From: Streptomyces sp. Root431
Lineage (GTDB): Bacteria; Actinomycetota; Actinomycetes; Streptomycetales; Streptomycetaceae
Reading direction: 5' to 3'
Length of the DNA: 64,000 nucleotides
Assembly (NCBI RefSeq): GCF_001426585.1
Contig: NZ_LMEI01000007.1
Location: 695,830-759,829 of the forward strand
Made by a program: the position numbers and the translations under genes. This document shows, piece after piece, positions 56,713 to 64,000 of the stretch. A model generated the notes under the pieces. The model did no database searches. It was not told where the DNA came from and saw only the letters and a list, made by a program, of their open reading frames with translations. Each line of letters opens with the position of its first letter. The stretch's first letter is position 1.

Positions 56713-56757
56713 TGTCGTTTTCGTCGTACGAGCTGTGTGACAGGAGAGTGTGGAGCA

Positions 56758-57315
56758 GTGCAGTTGGTAGTCGCGCGGATCGGCCGCGCCCACGGCATCA
56801 AGGGCGAGGTCACCGTCGAGGTGCGCACCGACGAGCCCGAGCTCAGGCTCGGCCCCGGCGCCGTCCTGCTCACCGACCCGGCCTCCGCCGGGCCGCTGAC
56901 CATCGAGTCCGGCAAGGTCCACAGCGGCAGGCTGCTGCTGCGCTTCGAGGGCGTCCGCGACCGCAACGCCGCCGAGGCCCTGCGCAACACCCTCCTCATC
57001 GCCGAGATCGACCCCGAGGAACTGCCGGAGGAGGAGGACGAGTACTACGACCACCAGCTCATGGACCTCGACGTCGTCCTCGCCGACGGCACCGAGATCG
57101 GCCGGATCACCGAGATCTCCCACCTGCTGTCCCAGGACCTGTTCATCGTCGAGCGGCCCGACGGCACCGAGCTGATGATCCCCTTCGTGTCGTCGATCGT
57201 CACCGAGATCGACCTGGAGGAGCAGCGCGCCGTCATCGACCCGCCGCCCGGCCTGATCGACGACCGCGCCGAGATCGTCTCCTCCCGCGACGACGAGCAG
57301 GGTGACGACGCATGA
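56758..57315 (+). CDS. rimM: 16S rRNA processing protein RimM
   Basis: 30S maturation factor (185 residues) binding S19. N-terminal [25 protein letters not shown], linker [17 protein letters not shown] and PRC-barrel half [38 protein letters not shown] after AGGAGAGTGTGGAG. ATGA overlap with trmD. Confidence 0.97.
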   Translation: MQLVVARIGRAHGIKGEVTVEVRTDEPELRLGPGAVLLTDPASAGPLTIESGKVHSGRLLLRFEGVRDRNAAEALRNTLLIAEIDPEELPEEEDEYYDHQLMDLDVVLADGTEIGRITEISHLLSQDLFIVERPDGTELMIPFVSSIVTEIDLEEQRAVIDPPPGLIDDRAEIVSSRDDEQGDDA

Positions 57316-58133
57316 GGCTCGACGTCGTCACGATCTTCCCCGAGTACCTCGAACCGCTGAACGTCTCCCTCGTGGGCAAGGCGCGCGCCCGGGGCCAGCT
57401 CGACGTCCACGTCCACCACCTCCGCGACTGGACCTACGACCGGCACAACACGGTCGACGACACCCCGTACGGCGGCGGCCCCGGCATGGTCATGAAGACC
57501 GAGCCCTGGGGCGACGCCCTCGACCAGACGCTCGCCGACGGCTACGAGGCCGGCGCCCACGGCCCGGTCCTCGTCGTCCCGACCCCCAGCGGCCGGCCCT
57601 TCACCCAGGAACTCGCCGTCGAGCTCTCCGAGCGGCCCTGGCTGATCTTCACCCCGGCCCGCTACGAGGGCATCGACCGCCGCGTCATGGACGAGTACGC
57701 GACCCGCATGCCCGTCTACGAGGTCTCCATCGGCGACTACGTCCTCGCCGGCGGAGAGGCCGCCGTCCTCGTCGTCACCGAGGCCGTCGCCCGCCTCCTC
57801 CCCGGAGTCCTCGGCAACGCCGAGTCCCACCGCGACGACTCCTTCGCCCCCGGCGCCATGGCCAACCTCCTGGAGGGGCCCGTCTACACGAAGCCCCCCG
57901 AGTGGCGCGGCCGGGGCATCCCCGACGTCCTCCTCAGCGGGCACCACGGCAAGATCGCCCGCTGGCGGCGCGACGAGGCCTTCCGGCGCACCGTCGCCAA
58001 CCGGCCCGACCTCATCGAGCGCTGCGATCCGGCCGCCTTCGACAAGAAGGACCGCGAGATCCTCTCGATGATGGGGTGGGCACCCGAGCCCGGTGGCCGA
58101 TTTTGGCGCAGGCTCCCCGACGTGGAAGAATAG
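57312..58133 (+). CDS. trmD: tRNA (guanine37-N1)-methyltransferase
   Basis: SPOUT methyltransferase (273 residues) placing m1G37 to prevent frameshifts. [68 protein letters not shown] (knot) and [29 protein letters not shown] are intact. Coupled to rimM. Confidence 0.98.
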   Translation: MRLDVVTIFPEYLEPLNVSLVGKARARGQLDVHVHHLRDWTYDRHNTVDDTPYGGGPGMVMKTEPWGDALDQTLADGYEAGAHGPVLVVPTPSGRPFTQELAVELSERPWLIFTPARYEGIDRRVMDEYATRMPVYEVSIGDYVLAGGEAAVLVVTEAVARLLPGVLGNAESHRDDSFAPGAMANLLEGPVYTKPPEWRGRGIPDVLLSGHHGKIARWRRDEAFRRTVANRPDLIERCDPAAFDKKDREILSMMGWAPEPGGRFWRRLPDVEE

Positions 58134-58260
58134 GCCGCTGTCGTACGTCCGGCGCGCGCCCCTGCCGCAGGGGGAACGACGCCCGCCAGGCACGAACGGC
58201 ACCCCAGACATCCGAACGTACCGCTGATGACCTGTGGCATCAGCGAGGAAAGAGACCTCC

Positions 58261-58611
58261 ATGGCCTCCCTGCTCGACCAGGTCAACGCGGGTTCCATCC
58301 GCTCCGACCTCCCCGCCTTCCGCGCCGGCGACACCGTGAACGTCCACGTGCGTGTCATCGAAGGCAACCGCTCCCGTATCCAGCAGTTCAAGGGCGTCGT
58401 CATCCGCCGCCAGGGCGCGGGCGTCAGCGAGACCTTCACGGTCCGCAAGGTCTCGTTCTCCGTCGGCGTCGAGCGCACCTTCCCGGTGAACAGCCCGATC
58501 TTCGAGAAGATCGAGCTCGTCACCCGCGGTGACGTCCGTCGCGCCAAGCTCTACTACCTGCGTGAGCTGCGCGGCAAGGCTGCCAAGATCAAGGAGAAGC
58601 GCGACCGCTGA
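58261..58611 (+). CDS. rplS: 50S ribosomal protein L19
   Basis: L19 (116 residues): [33 protein letters not shown] and [19 protein letters not shown]. Start MASLLDQVN, preceded by GAGGAAAGAG; 127 bp after trmD. Confidence 0.98.
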   Translation: MASLLDQVNAGSIRSDLPAFRAGDTVNVHVRVIEGNRSRIQQFKGVVIRRQGAGVSETFTVRKVSFSVGVERTFPVNSPIFEKIELVTRGDVRRAKLYYLRELRGKAAKIKEKRDR

Positions 58612-58664
58612 GCCCCGGCTCACCGCTCACGCGACGCTTGAGGTCCACGCACAGACGGGCCGGA

Positions 58665-58670
58665 TAGGCT
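58665..58670 (+). promoter_or_regulatory. -10 element TAGGCT for the first sip gene
   Basis: TAGGCT, 9 nt, ATG, no ribosome site; leaderless-type start for the signal peptidase run. Confidence 0.5.
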
Positions 58671-58679
58671 CTGTCCCCG

Positions 58680-59444
58680 ATGGACACCGAAGCACAGCAC
58701 ACGGAGCGCGACCCCTCCACCGACACGGAGGAGGGGTCGCGCTCCGCGCGCGTTTCCTGGCGGCGCACGGGCTTCCTCGGCGTCGCCTGCGTGCTCTTCC
58801 TGCTGCTCCTGAGCCACTTCGTCATCCAGCCGTTCCTGATCCCCAGCAGCTCCATGGAGCCGACGCTCCAGGTCGGCGACCGGATCCTCGTGAACAAGCT
58901 GGCGTACCGTTTCGGCAGCGAGCCGGACCGGGGCGACGTCGTCGTCTTCGACGGCACCGGCTCCTTCGTACGGGAGGACCCCGGCGGCAACCCCCTCACC
59001 GGGCTCCTGCACGACGCCGCGGCCGCCCTCGGCTTCGCCGAACCCGACGAGACCGACTTCGTGAAGCGGGTCGTCGGCGTCGGCGGCGACCGGATCGTCT
59101 GCTGCGACAAGGACGGACGGCTCACCGTCAACGGCGTCCCCGTCGAGGAGCGGTACGTGATGCTCGGCGACCGGCCGTCCAGCGTCCCCTTCGACATCGT
59201 CGTCCCCGCAGGCAGGCTCTGGGTGATGGGCGACCACCGCAGCCAGTCCAGCGACTCCCGCGACCACCTCGGCAGCCCCGGCGGCGGCATGGTCCCCGTC
59301 GACAAGGTCATCGGCCGCGCCGACTGGATCGCCTGGCCCTTCGGCCGCTGGTCCACCGTGCCCGCGACGGAAGCCTTCGACGCCGTACCGGCAACGGCTC
59401 CGACCACGGCAGCCGGCGGGCACGGCACGGGCCCCCGTGGGTAG
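58680..59444 (+). CDS. sipW: Type I signal peptidase (SipW position)
   Basis: Membrane leader peptidase (254 residues) that cleaves secretory signal peptides. One N-terminal helix (GFLGVACVLFLLLLSHFVI), catalytic Ser58 in IPSSSMEPTL, catalytic Lys in DFVKRVVGVGGD, and the conserved GDHRSQSSDSR box. Unlike the next three it has no C-terminal membrane helix. First of four tandem sip genes; the stop overlaps the next start. Confidence 0.95.
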   Translation: MDTEAQHTERDPSTDTEEGSRSARVSWRRTGFLGVACVLFLLLLSHFVIQPFLIPSSSMEPTLQVGDRILVNKLAYRFGSEPDRGDVVVFDGTGSFVREDPGGNPLTGLLHDAAAALGFAEPDETDFVKRVVGVGGDRIVCCDKDGRLTVNGVPVEERYVMLGDRPSSVPFDIVVPAGRLWVMGDHRSQSSDSRDHLGSPGGGMVPVDKVIGRADWIAWPFGRWSTVPATEAFDAVPATAPTTAAGGHGTGPRG

Positions 59445-60375
59445 CCGCGGCCGCCCGCCGGGCGGACCCGCCCAGGGCACCGGCGCCGCCCCGCTGCCCG
59501 GACGCGCCGAGCGGCGCAGACTCGCCCGCAAGGTCAAGCGGCGGCGACAGCGCTCCGCGATCCGCGAGATCCCGATCCTCGTCACCGTCGCCGTACTCAT
59601 CGCGCTCGTCCTCAAGACCTTCCTGGTCCAGGCGTTCGTCATCCCCTCCGGCTCCATGGAGCAGACGATCCGCATCGACGACCGGGTCCTCGTCGACAAG
59701 CTCACCCCCTGGTTCGGCTCCCGGCCGCAGCGCGGCGACGTCGTCGTCTTCAAGGACCCCGGCAACTGGCTCCAGCACGAGACCGAGCCGGCCTCCGAGG
59801 ACCCGATCGGCGTCAAACAGGTCAAGCAGGCCCTCACCTTCATCGGACTGCTGCCCTCCGCCGACGACCGCGACCTCATCAAGCGGGTCGTCGCCGTCGG
59901 AGGGGACACCGTCCGCTGCTGCGACAAGGACGGCCGGCTCACCGTCAACGGCGTACCCCTGGACGAGCCGTACCTGCACCCCGGGAACAAGCCGTCCACG
60001 ATCCCCTTCGAGGTGAAGGTCCCGGAGGGCCGGATCTTCGTCCTCGGCGACCACCGCTCCAACTCGGCCGACTCCCGCTTCCACCTCGACGAGAAGGACC
60101 ACGGCACCATCTCCGAGGAGCAGGTCGTGGGGCGCGCCGTCGTGATCGCCTGGCCCGTCGGGAACTGGCGGAGCCTGGAGGAGCGGGAGACCTTCGCCGC
60201 CGTACCGGACGCGCGTGCGGGTACCGAGACCGCGCTCGGTATGTCGCATAGTGTGTCCCCGCGCAATCTGAACGGATTGCCCGGGCTCCCGACCCCTGCG
60301 GAACTTCTGCTCGTTATGGGAGTGGTGGGCCTGTCCCTGTTCCGGGGCAGGCGATCGCACGGAGTGAGGAGTTGA
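59437..60375 (+). CDS. sipX: Type I signal peptidase (SipX position)
   Basis: 312 residues: basic Arg-rich N-terminus, first helix (PILVTVAVLIALVLKTFLV), Ser73 in IPSGSMEQTI, Lys in DLIKRVVAVGGD, GDHRSNSADSR box, and a C-terminal helix (AELLLVMGVVGLSLFRG) that is a Streptomyces speciality. GTG start overlapping the previous stop. Confidence 0.95.
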   Translation: MGSRGRPPGGPAQGTGAAPLPGRAERRRLARKVKRRRQRSAIREIPILVTVAVLIALVLKTFLVQAFVIPSGSMEQTIRIDDRVLVDKLTPWFGSRPQRGDVVVFKDPGNWLQHETEPASEDPIGVKQVKQALTFIGLLPSADDRDLIKRVVAVGGDTVRCCDKDGRLTVNGVPLDEPYLHPGNKPSTIPFEVKVPEGRIFVLGDHRSNSADSRFHLDEKDHGTISEEQVVGRAVVIAWPVGNWRSLEERETFAAVPDARAGTETALGMSHSVSPRNLNGLPGLPTPAELLLVMGVVGLSLFRGRRSHGVRS

Positions 60376-60376
60376 T

Positions 60377-61300
60377 GTGGGGGATTTGGCCGTCGGCGCA
60401 CGATCCGGACACGATGAGCCCGAGAAGAGGGCCGACGAGGCCATCGGCGACGACGTGACGGGTGACGATGTGACGGATGACGAGCGGGCGCACGACGACG
60501 ACGACGGAGCGGCGGCCGACAGGTCGGGCCGGAGCCCGAAGAAGCCGCGTTCCTTCTGGAAGGAACTGCCCCTTCTCATCGGCATCGCCCTGGTGCTCGC
60601 GCTCCTGATCAAGACCTTCCTGGTGCAGGCGTTCTCGATTCCCTCGGAATCCATGATGAACACGCTCCAGCGCGGAGACCGGGTCCTCGTCGACAAGCTC
60701 ACCCCGTGGTTCGGCTCCGAGCCGGAGCGCGGCGAGGTCGTCGTCTTCCACGACCCGGGCGGCTGGCTGGAAGGCCAGGAGACCCCCGACCCGAACGTCG
60801 TCCAGAAGTTCCTCAGCTTCATCGGCCTCATGCCGTCCGCCGAGGAGAAGGACCTCATCAAGCGGGTCATCGCGGTCGGCGGCGACACGGTCTCCTGCAA
60901 GGAGGGCGGCAAGGTCGTCCTCAACGGCGTGGCCCTGGACGAGACCTCGTACCTCTACCCCGGCTCCGTCCCCTGCCAGGACTCCTTCGGACCGATCAAG
61001 GTCCCCGAGGGCCGCATCTGGGTCATGGGCGACAACCGGCAGAACTCGCTGGACTCCCGCTTCCACCAGCAGCTGCCCGGCGGCGGCACCGTCGCCAACG
61101 ACCAGGTCGTGGGCCGTGCCGTCGTGATCGCCTGGCCCGTCACCCGCTGGGCCACTCTCCCCGTGCCCGACATCTTCGACCAGCCCGCCCTCAACAAGGC
61201 CGTGGGCGCCGCCCCGCTGGGCGCGGCGAGCCTGGCAGCAGCGCTCCCGCTGGTGCTGTGGCGTCGGAAGAAGCGCACGGCAGGGCATACCGCCGAGTAG
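60377..61300 (+). CDS. sipY: Type I signal peptidase (SipY position)
   Basis: 307 residues with a very acidic N-terminus (GDDVTGDDVTDDERAHDDDD), helix ELPLLIGIALVLALLIKTF, Ser92 in IPSESMMNTL, Lys in DLIKRVIAVGGD, GDNRQNSLDSR box and a C-terminal helix (LGAASLAAALPLVLW) ending in RRKKR. GTG start with GAGGAG, 1 nt after sipX. Confidence 0.95.
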   Translation: MGDLAVGARSGHDEPEKRADEAIGDDVTGDDVTDDERAHDDDDGAAADRSGRSPKKPRSFWKELPLLIGIALVLALLIKTFLVQAFSIPSESMMNTLQRGDRVLVDKLTPWFGSEPERGEVVVFHDPGGWLEGQETPDPNVVQKFLSFIGLMPSAEEKDLIKRVIAVGGDTVSCKEGGKVVLNGVALDETSYLYPGSVPCQDSFGPIKVPEGRIWVMGDNRQNSLDSRFHQQLPGGGTVANDQVVGRAVVIAWPVTRWATLPVPDIFDQPALNKAVGAAPLGAASLAAALPLVLWRRKKRTAGHTAE

Positions 61301-61353
61301 TGACCCGCGGGTAGATTGCCGTCCCGGACCGTCGACAGACCTCTGGGGTGCGC

Positions 61354-62142
61354 ATGAGCGGAAACAAAAGAGCAGAGGGCGGCCACGGCCGCCTCGGCAG
61401 CGTGCTGTCGGGGCTGGCCGTGGCCGTCGGCTGTGTGCTCTTCCTCGGCGGCTTCATCGGGGGAGCGCTGGTCTACCAGCCGTACACCGTCCCCACCGAC
61501 TCCATGACCCCCACCATCGCCGTCGGCTCCAAGGTCCTCGCCGAACGCATCGACGGCGACGACGTCCGACGCGGTGACATCGTCGTCTTCAAGGACGCCC
61601 TGTGGGGCTCCGCGCCGATGGTCAAGCGGGTCGTCGCCGTCGGCGGCGACACCGTCGCCTGCTGCGACGGAGAGGGCCGGCTCACCGTCAACGGCAAGGC
61701 CGTCGACGAGCCCTACCTGCGACCGGGACCCGCCGGCACCATCGTCGCCTCCAGTCAGGAGTTCTCCGTCACCGTCCCCGAAGGAAACCTCTTCCTCCTC
61801 GGCGACGACCGCCACACCTCGCTCGACTCCCGCTCGCACCTGGAGGACGCCGGACAGGGGACCGTACCCCGCTCCGCGGTCGTCGCCCGGGTCGACGCCG
61901 TCGTCTGGCCCGTCGAGGGCCTCCTCGGCCCCGCGAAGGGCTTCGCCGGGCTCCCCGGCGGGATCTCGACCCCCGGGCCCTTCACGCTCCTCCTCACGGC
62001 GATCGTGGCCGGGTGTGTACTGATCCTCGCGGGGGCCGCGTACGGGCCGGTGGCACGCCTCCTGACACGACGCCCGGTCGGGACGGGCTCCGGGACACGA
62101 CCCGGGGCGGATTCCGGGGCGAGTGAGAAGGTGAGGGCGTGA
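61354..62142 (+). CDS. sipZ: Type I signal peptidase (SipZ position)
   Basis: 262 residues: N-terminal helix (VLSGLAVAVGCVLFLGGFIGG), Ser50 in VPTDSMTPTI, Lys in PMVKRVVAVGGD, GDDRHTSLDSRSH box and a C-terminal helix (FTLLLTAIVAGCVLILAGAAYG). ATG at 61354 preferred; an in-frame GTG two codons earlier is the alternative. TAGATT at 61312-61317 may be its own -10. The stop overlaps the Nudix start (GTGA). Confidence 0.94.
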   Translation: MSGNKRAEGGHGRLGSVLSGLAVAVGCVLFLGGFIGGALVYQPYTVPTDSMTPTIAVGSKVLAERIDGDDVRRGDIVVFKDALWGSAPMVKRVVAVGGDTVACCDGEGRLTVNGKAVDEPYLRPGPAGTIVASSQEFSVTVPEGNLFLLGDDRHTSLDSRSHLEDAGQGTVPRSAVVARVDAVVWPVEGLLGPAKGFAGLPGGISTPGPFTLLLTAIVAGCVLILAGAAYGPVARLLTRRPVGTGSGTRPGADSGASEKVRA

Positions 62143-62660
62143 CGGACAGCGAATCCTCCGCGGCGCCGCGGAGCGCCACGCGCCAGGTCGCCCGGGTCGT
62201 CCTCCTCGACCCCGACGACCGCATCCTGCTCCTGCACGGGTACGAACCCGAGGACCCCGCCGACACCTGGTGGTTCACCCCCGGCGGCGGCCTGGAGGGC
62301 GACGAGACCCGGGCCGAGGCCGCGCTGCGCGAACTCGCCGAGGAGACCGGCATCACCGACGCCGAGCTCGGACCCGTCCTCTGGCAGCGGTACTGCTCCT
62401 TCCCCTTCGACGGGCGGCGCTGGGACCAGGACGAGTGGTACTACCTCGCCCGCATCCGCCGCAGCGGGACCGAACCCCGCCCCCAGGCCCTCACGGAGCT
62501 GGAGACCCGCAGCCTCGCGGGCCTCAGATGGTGGACCTCCGCCGAACTGTCGGCGGCCCGTGAGACGGTGTACCCGACCAGACTCGCCGAGCTGCTGCGC
62601 ACGCTGCTCGACGAGGGACCTCCGAGTGCGCCGGTGGTCCTCGCCCCGGAAATCGTTTAG
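62139..62660 (+). CDS. Nudix hydrolase
   Basis: 173 residues with a complete Nudix box, GGGLEGDETRAEAALRELAEETGI. After ARVVLLDPDDRILLLHG the TWWFTPGGG strand fits nucleoside-diphosphate-type substrates, but the substrate is unknown. GTG start in a 4-nt overlap with sipZ; the membrane-peptidase context gives no functional hint. Confidence 0.94.
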   Translation: MTDSESSAAPRSATRQVARVVLLDPDDRILLLHGYEPEDPADTWWFTPGGGLEGDETRAEAALRELAEETGITDAELGPVLWQRYCSFPFDGRRWDQDEWYYLARIRRSGTEPRPQALTELETRSLAGLRWWTSAELSAARETVYPTRLAELLRTLLDEGPPSAPVVLAPEIV

Positions 62661-62678
62661 GGGTGCGGCCGACTGGCG

Positions 62679-62684
62679 CACAAT
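62679..62684 (+). promoter_or_regulatory. -10 element CACAAT for the DUF2469 gene
   Basis: GCGCACAATGG lies 31 bp upstream of the ATG, leaving room for the GAAGGGGAA ribosome site. Confidence 0.45.
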
Positions 62685-62715
62685 GGGTGGACGCACGGCT
62701 GAAGGGGAACATGCC

Positions 62716-63024
62716 ATGAGCGCCGAGGACCTCGAGAAGTACGAGACCGAGATGGAGCTGAAGCTCTACCGGGAGTACCGCGACGTCGTCGGGCTGTTCA
62801 AATACGTGATCGAGACCGAGCGACGTTTCTATCTCACCAACGACTACGAGATGCAGGTGCACTCGGTGCAAGGTGAGGTCTTCTTCGAAGTCAGCATGGC
62901 TGACGCCTGGGTCTGGGACATGTACAGGCCGGCCAGGTTCGTCAAGCAGGTCCGCGTCCTCACGTTCAAGGACGTGAATATCGAGGAGCTCAACAAGAGC
63001 GACCTCGAACTCCCCGGCAGCTGA
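62716..63024 (+). CDS. DUF2469 actinobacterial protein
   Basis: 102-residue protein nearly invariant in actinobacteria: MSAEDLEKYETEMELKLYREYRDVVGLFKYVIETERRFYLTNDYEM and DAWVWDMYRPARFVKQVRVLTFKDVNIEEL. The function is unknown. Usually found, as here, between signal peptidase genes and yraN-comM. Start at the second of two close ATGs, which has the better spaced ribosome site. Confidence 0.95.
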   Translation: MSAEDLEKYETEMELKLYREYRDVVGLFKYVIETERRFYLTNDYEMQVHSVQGEVFFEVSMADAWVWDMYRPARFVKQVRVLTFKDVNIEELNKSDLELPGS

Positions 63025-63058
63025 GCCCACTCACCGCTGCCCGACTCCCCCCTCTGAC

Positions 63059-63086
63059 TCACCCCCTGAATCACCCTCAGGGGTGA
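63059..63086 (+). terminator. Possible hairpin after the DUF2469 gene
   Basis: TCACCCC-C-TGA against TCAGGGGTGA pairs with one bulge; no T-tract. Confidence 0.45.
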
Positions 63087-63173
63087 GCGAGTTCTCCACA
63101 GCGCCCCGGCCCTCCACAGGGCCGCACACGGTCCCGCCCGCTCCGTCACAGTCGGTGACGGAGGTGGTACCGC

Positions 63174-63539
63174 ATGAACAGCACCCAAGCCCTCGGACGG
63201 TACGGGGAAGAGCTGGCGACCCGCCGGCTCACCGCGACCGGCATGCACATCCTCGCCCGCAACTGGCGCTGCGGCCGGGCCGGAGAGATCGACATCGTCG
63301 CCCGCGACGGCGACACCCTCGTCATCTGCGAGGTCAAGACCCGACGCCACGGCACCTACGAACACCCCATGGCCGCCGTCACCCCCACCAAGGCCGAGCG
63401 CCTCCGCCGCCTCGCCGCCTGCTGGCTCGACCGCACCGGCACCCCCGCCCCCGCCGGCGGCATCCGCATCGACCTCGTCGGCATCGTCCTGCCCCACAAG
63501 GGCGCCCCCGTCCTCACCCACGCCCAAGGGGTGGCCTGA
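63174..63539 (+). CDS. YraN/UPF0102 nuclease-like protein
   Basis: 121 residues with the endonuclease-like fold of UPF0102: [52 protein letters not shown] supplies the E...GEIDxV...ExK pattern of Holliday-resolvase-like nucleases. Activity is unproven in the family. Overlaps the next start by 1 nt (TGATG). Confidence 0.95.
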   Translation: MNSTQALGRYGEELATRRLTATGMHILARNWRCGRAGEIDIVARDGDTLVICEVKTRRHGTYEHPMAAVTPTKAERLRRLAACWLDRTGTPAPAGGIRIDLVGIVLPHKGAPVLTHAQGVA

Positions 63540-64000
63540 TGGGATTCGCCCGCACCTGCTCCGTCGCCCTCGTCGGCGTCGAAGGCGTCGTCGTCGAAGT
63601 CCAGGCCGACCTCGAACCGGGCGTCGCCGCCTTCACCCTCGTCGGCCTCCCCGACAAAAGCCTCAGCGAGAGCCGCGACCGCGTCCGCGCCGCCGTCGTC
63701 AACTCCGGCGCCGAATGGCCCCAGAAGAAACTCACCGTCGGACTCAGCCCCGCATCCGTCCCCAAGAGCGGCAGCGGCTTCGACCTGGCCGTCGCCGCCG
63801 CCGTCCTCGGCGCGGCCGAGCGCGTCGACCCCCGCACCATCGCCGACCTCGTCCTCATCGGCGAACTCGGACTCGACGGACGCGTCCGCCCCGTCCGCGG
63901 CGTCCTGCCCGCCGTCCTCGCCGCCGCAGACGCCGGATACCGCCAGGTCGTCGTCCCCGAACAGACCGCAGGCGAAGCCGCACTCGTCCCCGGCGTCTCC
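63539..64000 (+). CDS. YifB/ComM-family Mg-chelatase-like ATPase (truncated by window end)
   Basis: First 154 codons of a YifB/ComM AAA+ protein: [57 protein letters not shown] and LTVGLSPASVPKSGSGFDLAVAAAVLG, the Lon-S5-like N-domain. The ATPase core lies outside. ComM promotes branch migration in transformation in other bacteria. Follows yraN directly, as in most actinobacteria. Confidence 0.94.
   Translation, partial: MGFARTCSVALVGVEGVVVEVQADLEPGVAAFTLVGLPDKSLSESRDRVRAAVVNSGAEWPQKKLTVGLSPASVPKSGSGFDLAVAAAVLGAAERVDPRTIADLVLIGELGLDGRVRPVRGVLPAVLAAADAGYRQVVVPEQTAGEAALVPGVS

Overview
The window reads as a core-chromosome segment of a Streptomyces or very close actinomycete. GC is very high, with G or C at nearly every third codon position, and GTG/TTG starts are frequent. 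The gene order (conservon cvnABCD, gltX, tRNA-Gln/Glu, ndgR-leuCD, hupS, gpsA-ddlA, thiLD, rpmB, recG, coaD, rpmF-rnc-mutM, smc, glcP, ftsY, nsdA, amtB-glnK-glnD, ffh, rpsP-trmD-rplS, four sip genes) is the one I know from the S. coelicolor SCO5541-SCO5603 neighbourhood. That synteny is from memory and was not searched. No prophage, insertion sequence, CRISPR array or biosynthetic gene cluster is visible.

Layout. 1-5.1 kb: a minus-strand conservon (membrane kinase-like CvnA, roadblock CvnB, DUF742 CvnC, GTPase CvnD cut by the window edge). 5.1-9.1 kb: divergent regulatory region, a 70-residue unknown protein, a fumarylacetoacetase-family enzyme, gltX and a HAD hydrolase. 9.16-9.71 kb: five tRNA genes (2 Gln, 3 Glu). 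9.8-12.8 kb: IclR-type ndgR divergent from leuCD. 12.8-20.9 kb: small unknown, hupS, cofC, acyltransferase-gpsA, ddlA, lipoprotein, stand-alone RAM protein, thiL-thiD. 21-31 kb: rpmB, fatty-acid-kinase-like gene, recG, rsmD-coaD, a SepIVA-like coiled-coil protein, DUF177-rpmF-rnc-mutM, and an HxlR regulator divergent from a flavodoxin-like oxidoreductase. 31.7-37.5 kb: CAP-domain protein, acylphosphatase, small coiled-coil protein, smc. 37.7-43.1 kb: glucose permease-like MFS, luciferase-like monooxygenase and NCS1 permease (minus), ftsY. 43.2-50.3 kb: degenerate prim-pol protein, nsdA, and the GlnR-box-headed amtB-glnK-glnD operon. 50.4-64 kb: ffh, ftsH-like protease, methyltransferase, SprT-like protein, ribosome-maturation operon (rpsP-khpA-rimM-trmD, rplS), four type I signal peptidases in a row, Nudix, DUF2469, YraN and a truncated YifB/ComM.

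Themes. Much of the window serves translation and protein export: SRP (Ffh, FtsY), four leader peptidases, ribosomal proteins, tRNA and rRNA modification, RNase III. GltX next to tRNA-Gln and tRNA-Glu genes fits the indirect route in which one GluRS charges both tRNAs. Nitrogen control is one unit: a four-half-site GlnR-type box, ammonium channel, PII protein, and PII nucleotidyltransferase. Strong hairpins separate most units. Several genes have a TANNNT element only 6-9 nt before the start codon, as expected for leaderless mRNAs.

The least explained signals are: tandem duplications that copy a stop-codon-bearing gene end at three unrelated genes (thiD, the HxlR gene, the monooxygenase); a probable CTG start in the DUF177 gene; a Prim-Pol domain lacking its acidic pair beside nsdA; covarying hairpins between duplicated tRNA-Gln/Glu cassettes; a palindrome exactly filling the promoter spacer of the monooxygenase gene; and four about-10-bp-phased TTTGCTG repeats upstream of the CAP-domain gene. 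None of these has been tested; each is stated with what would refute it.
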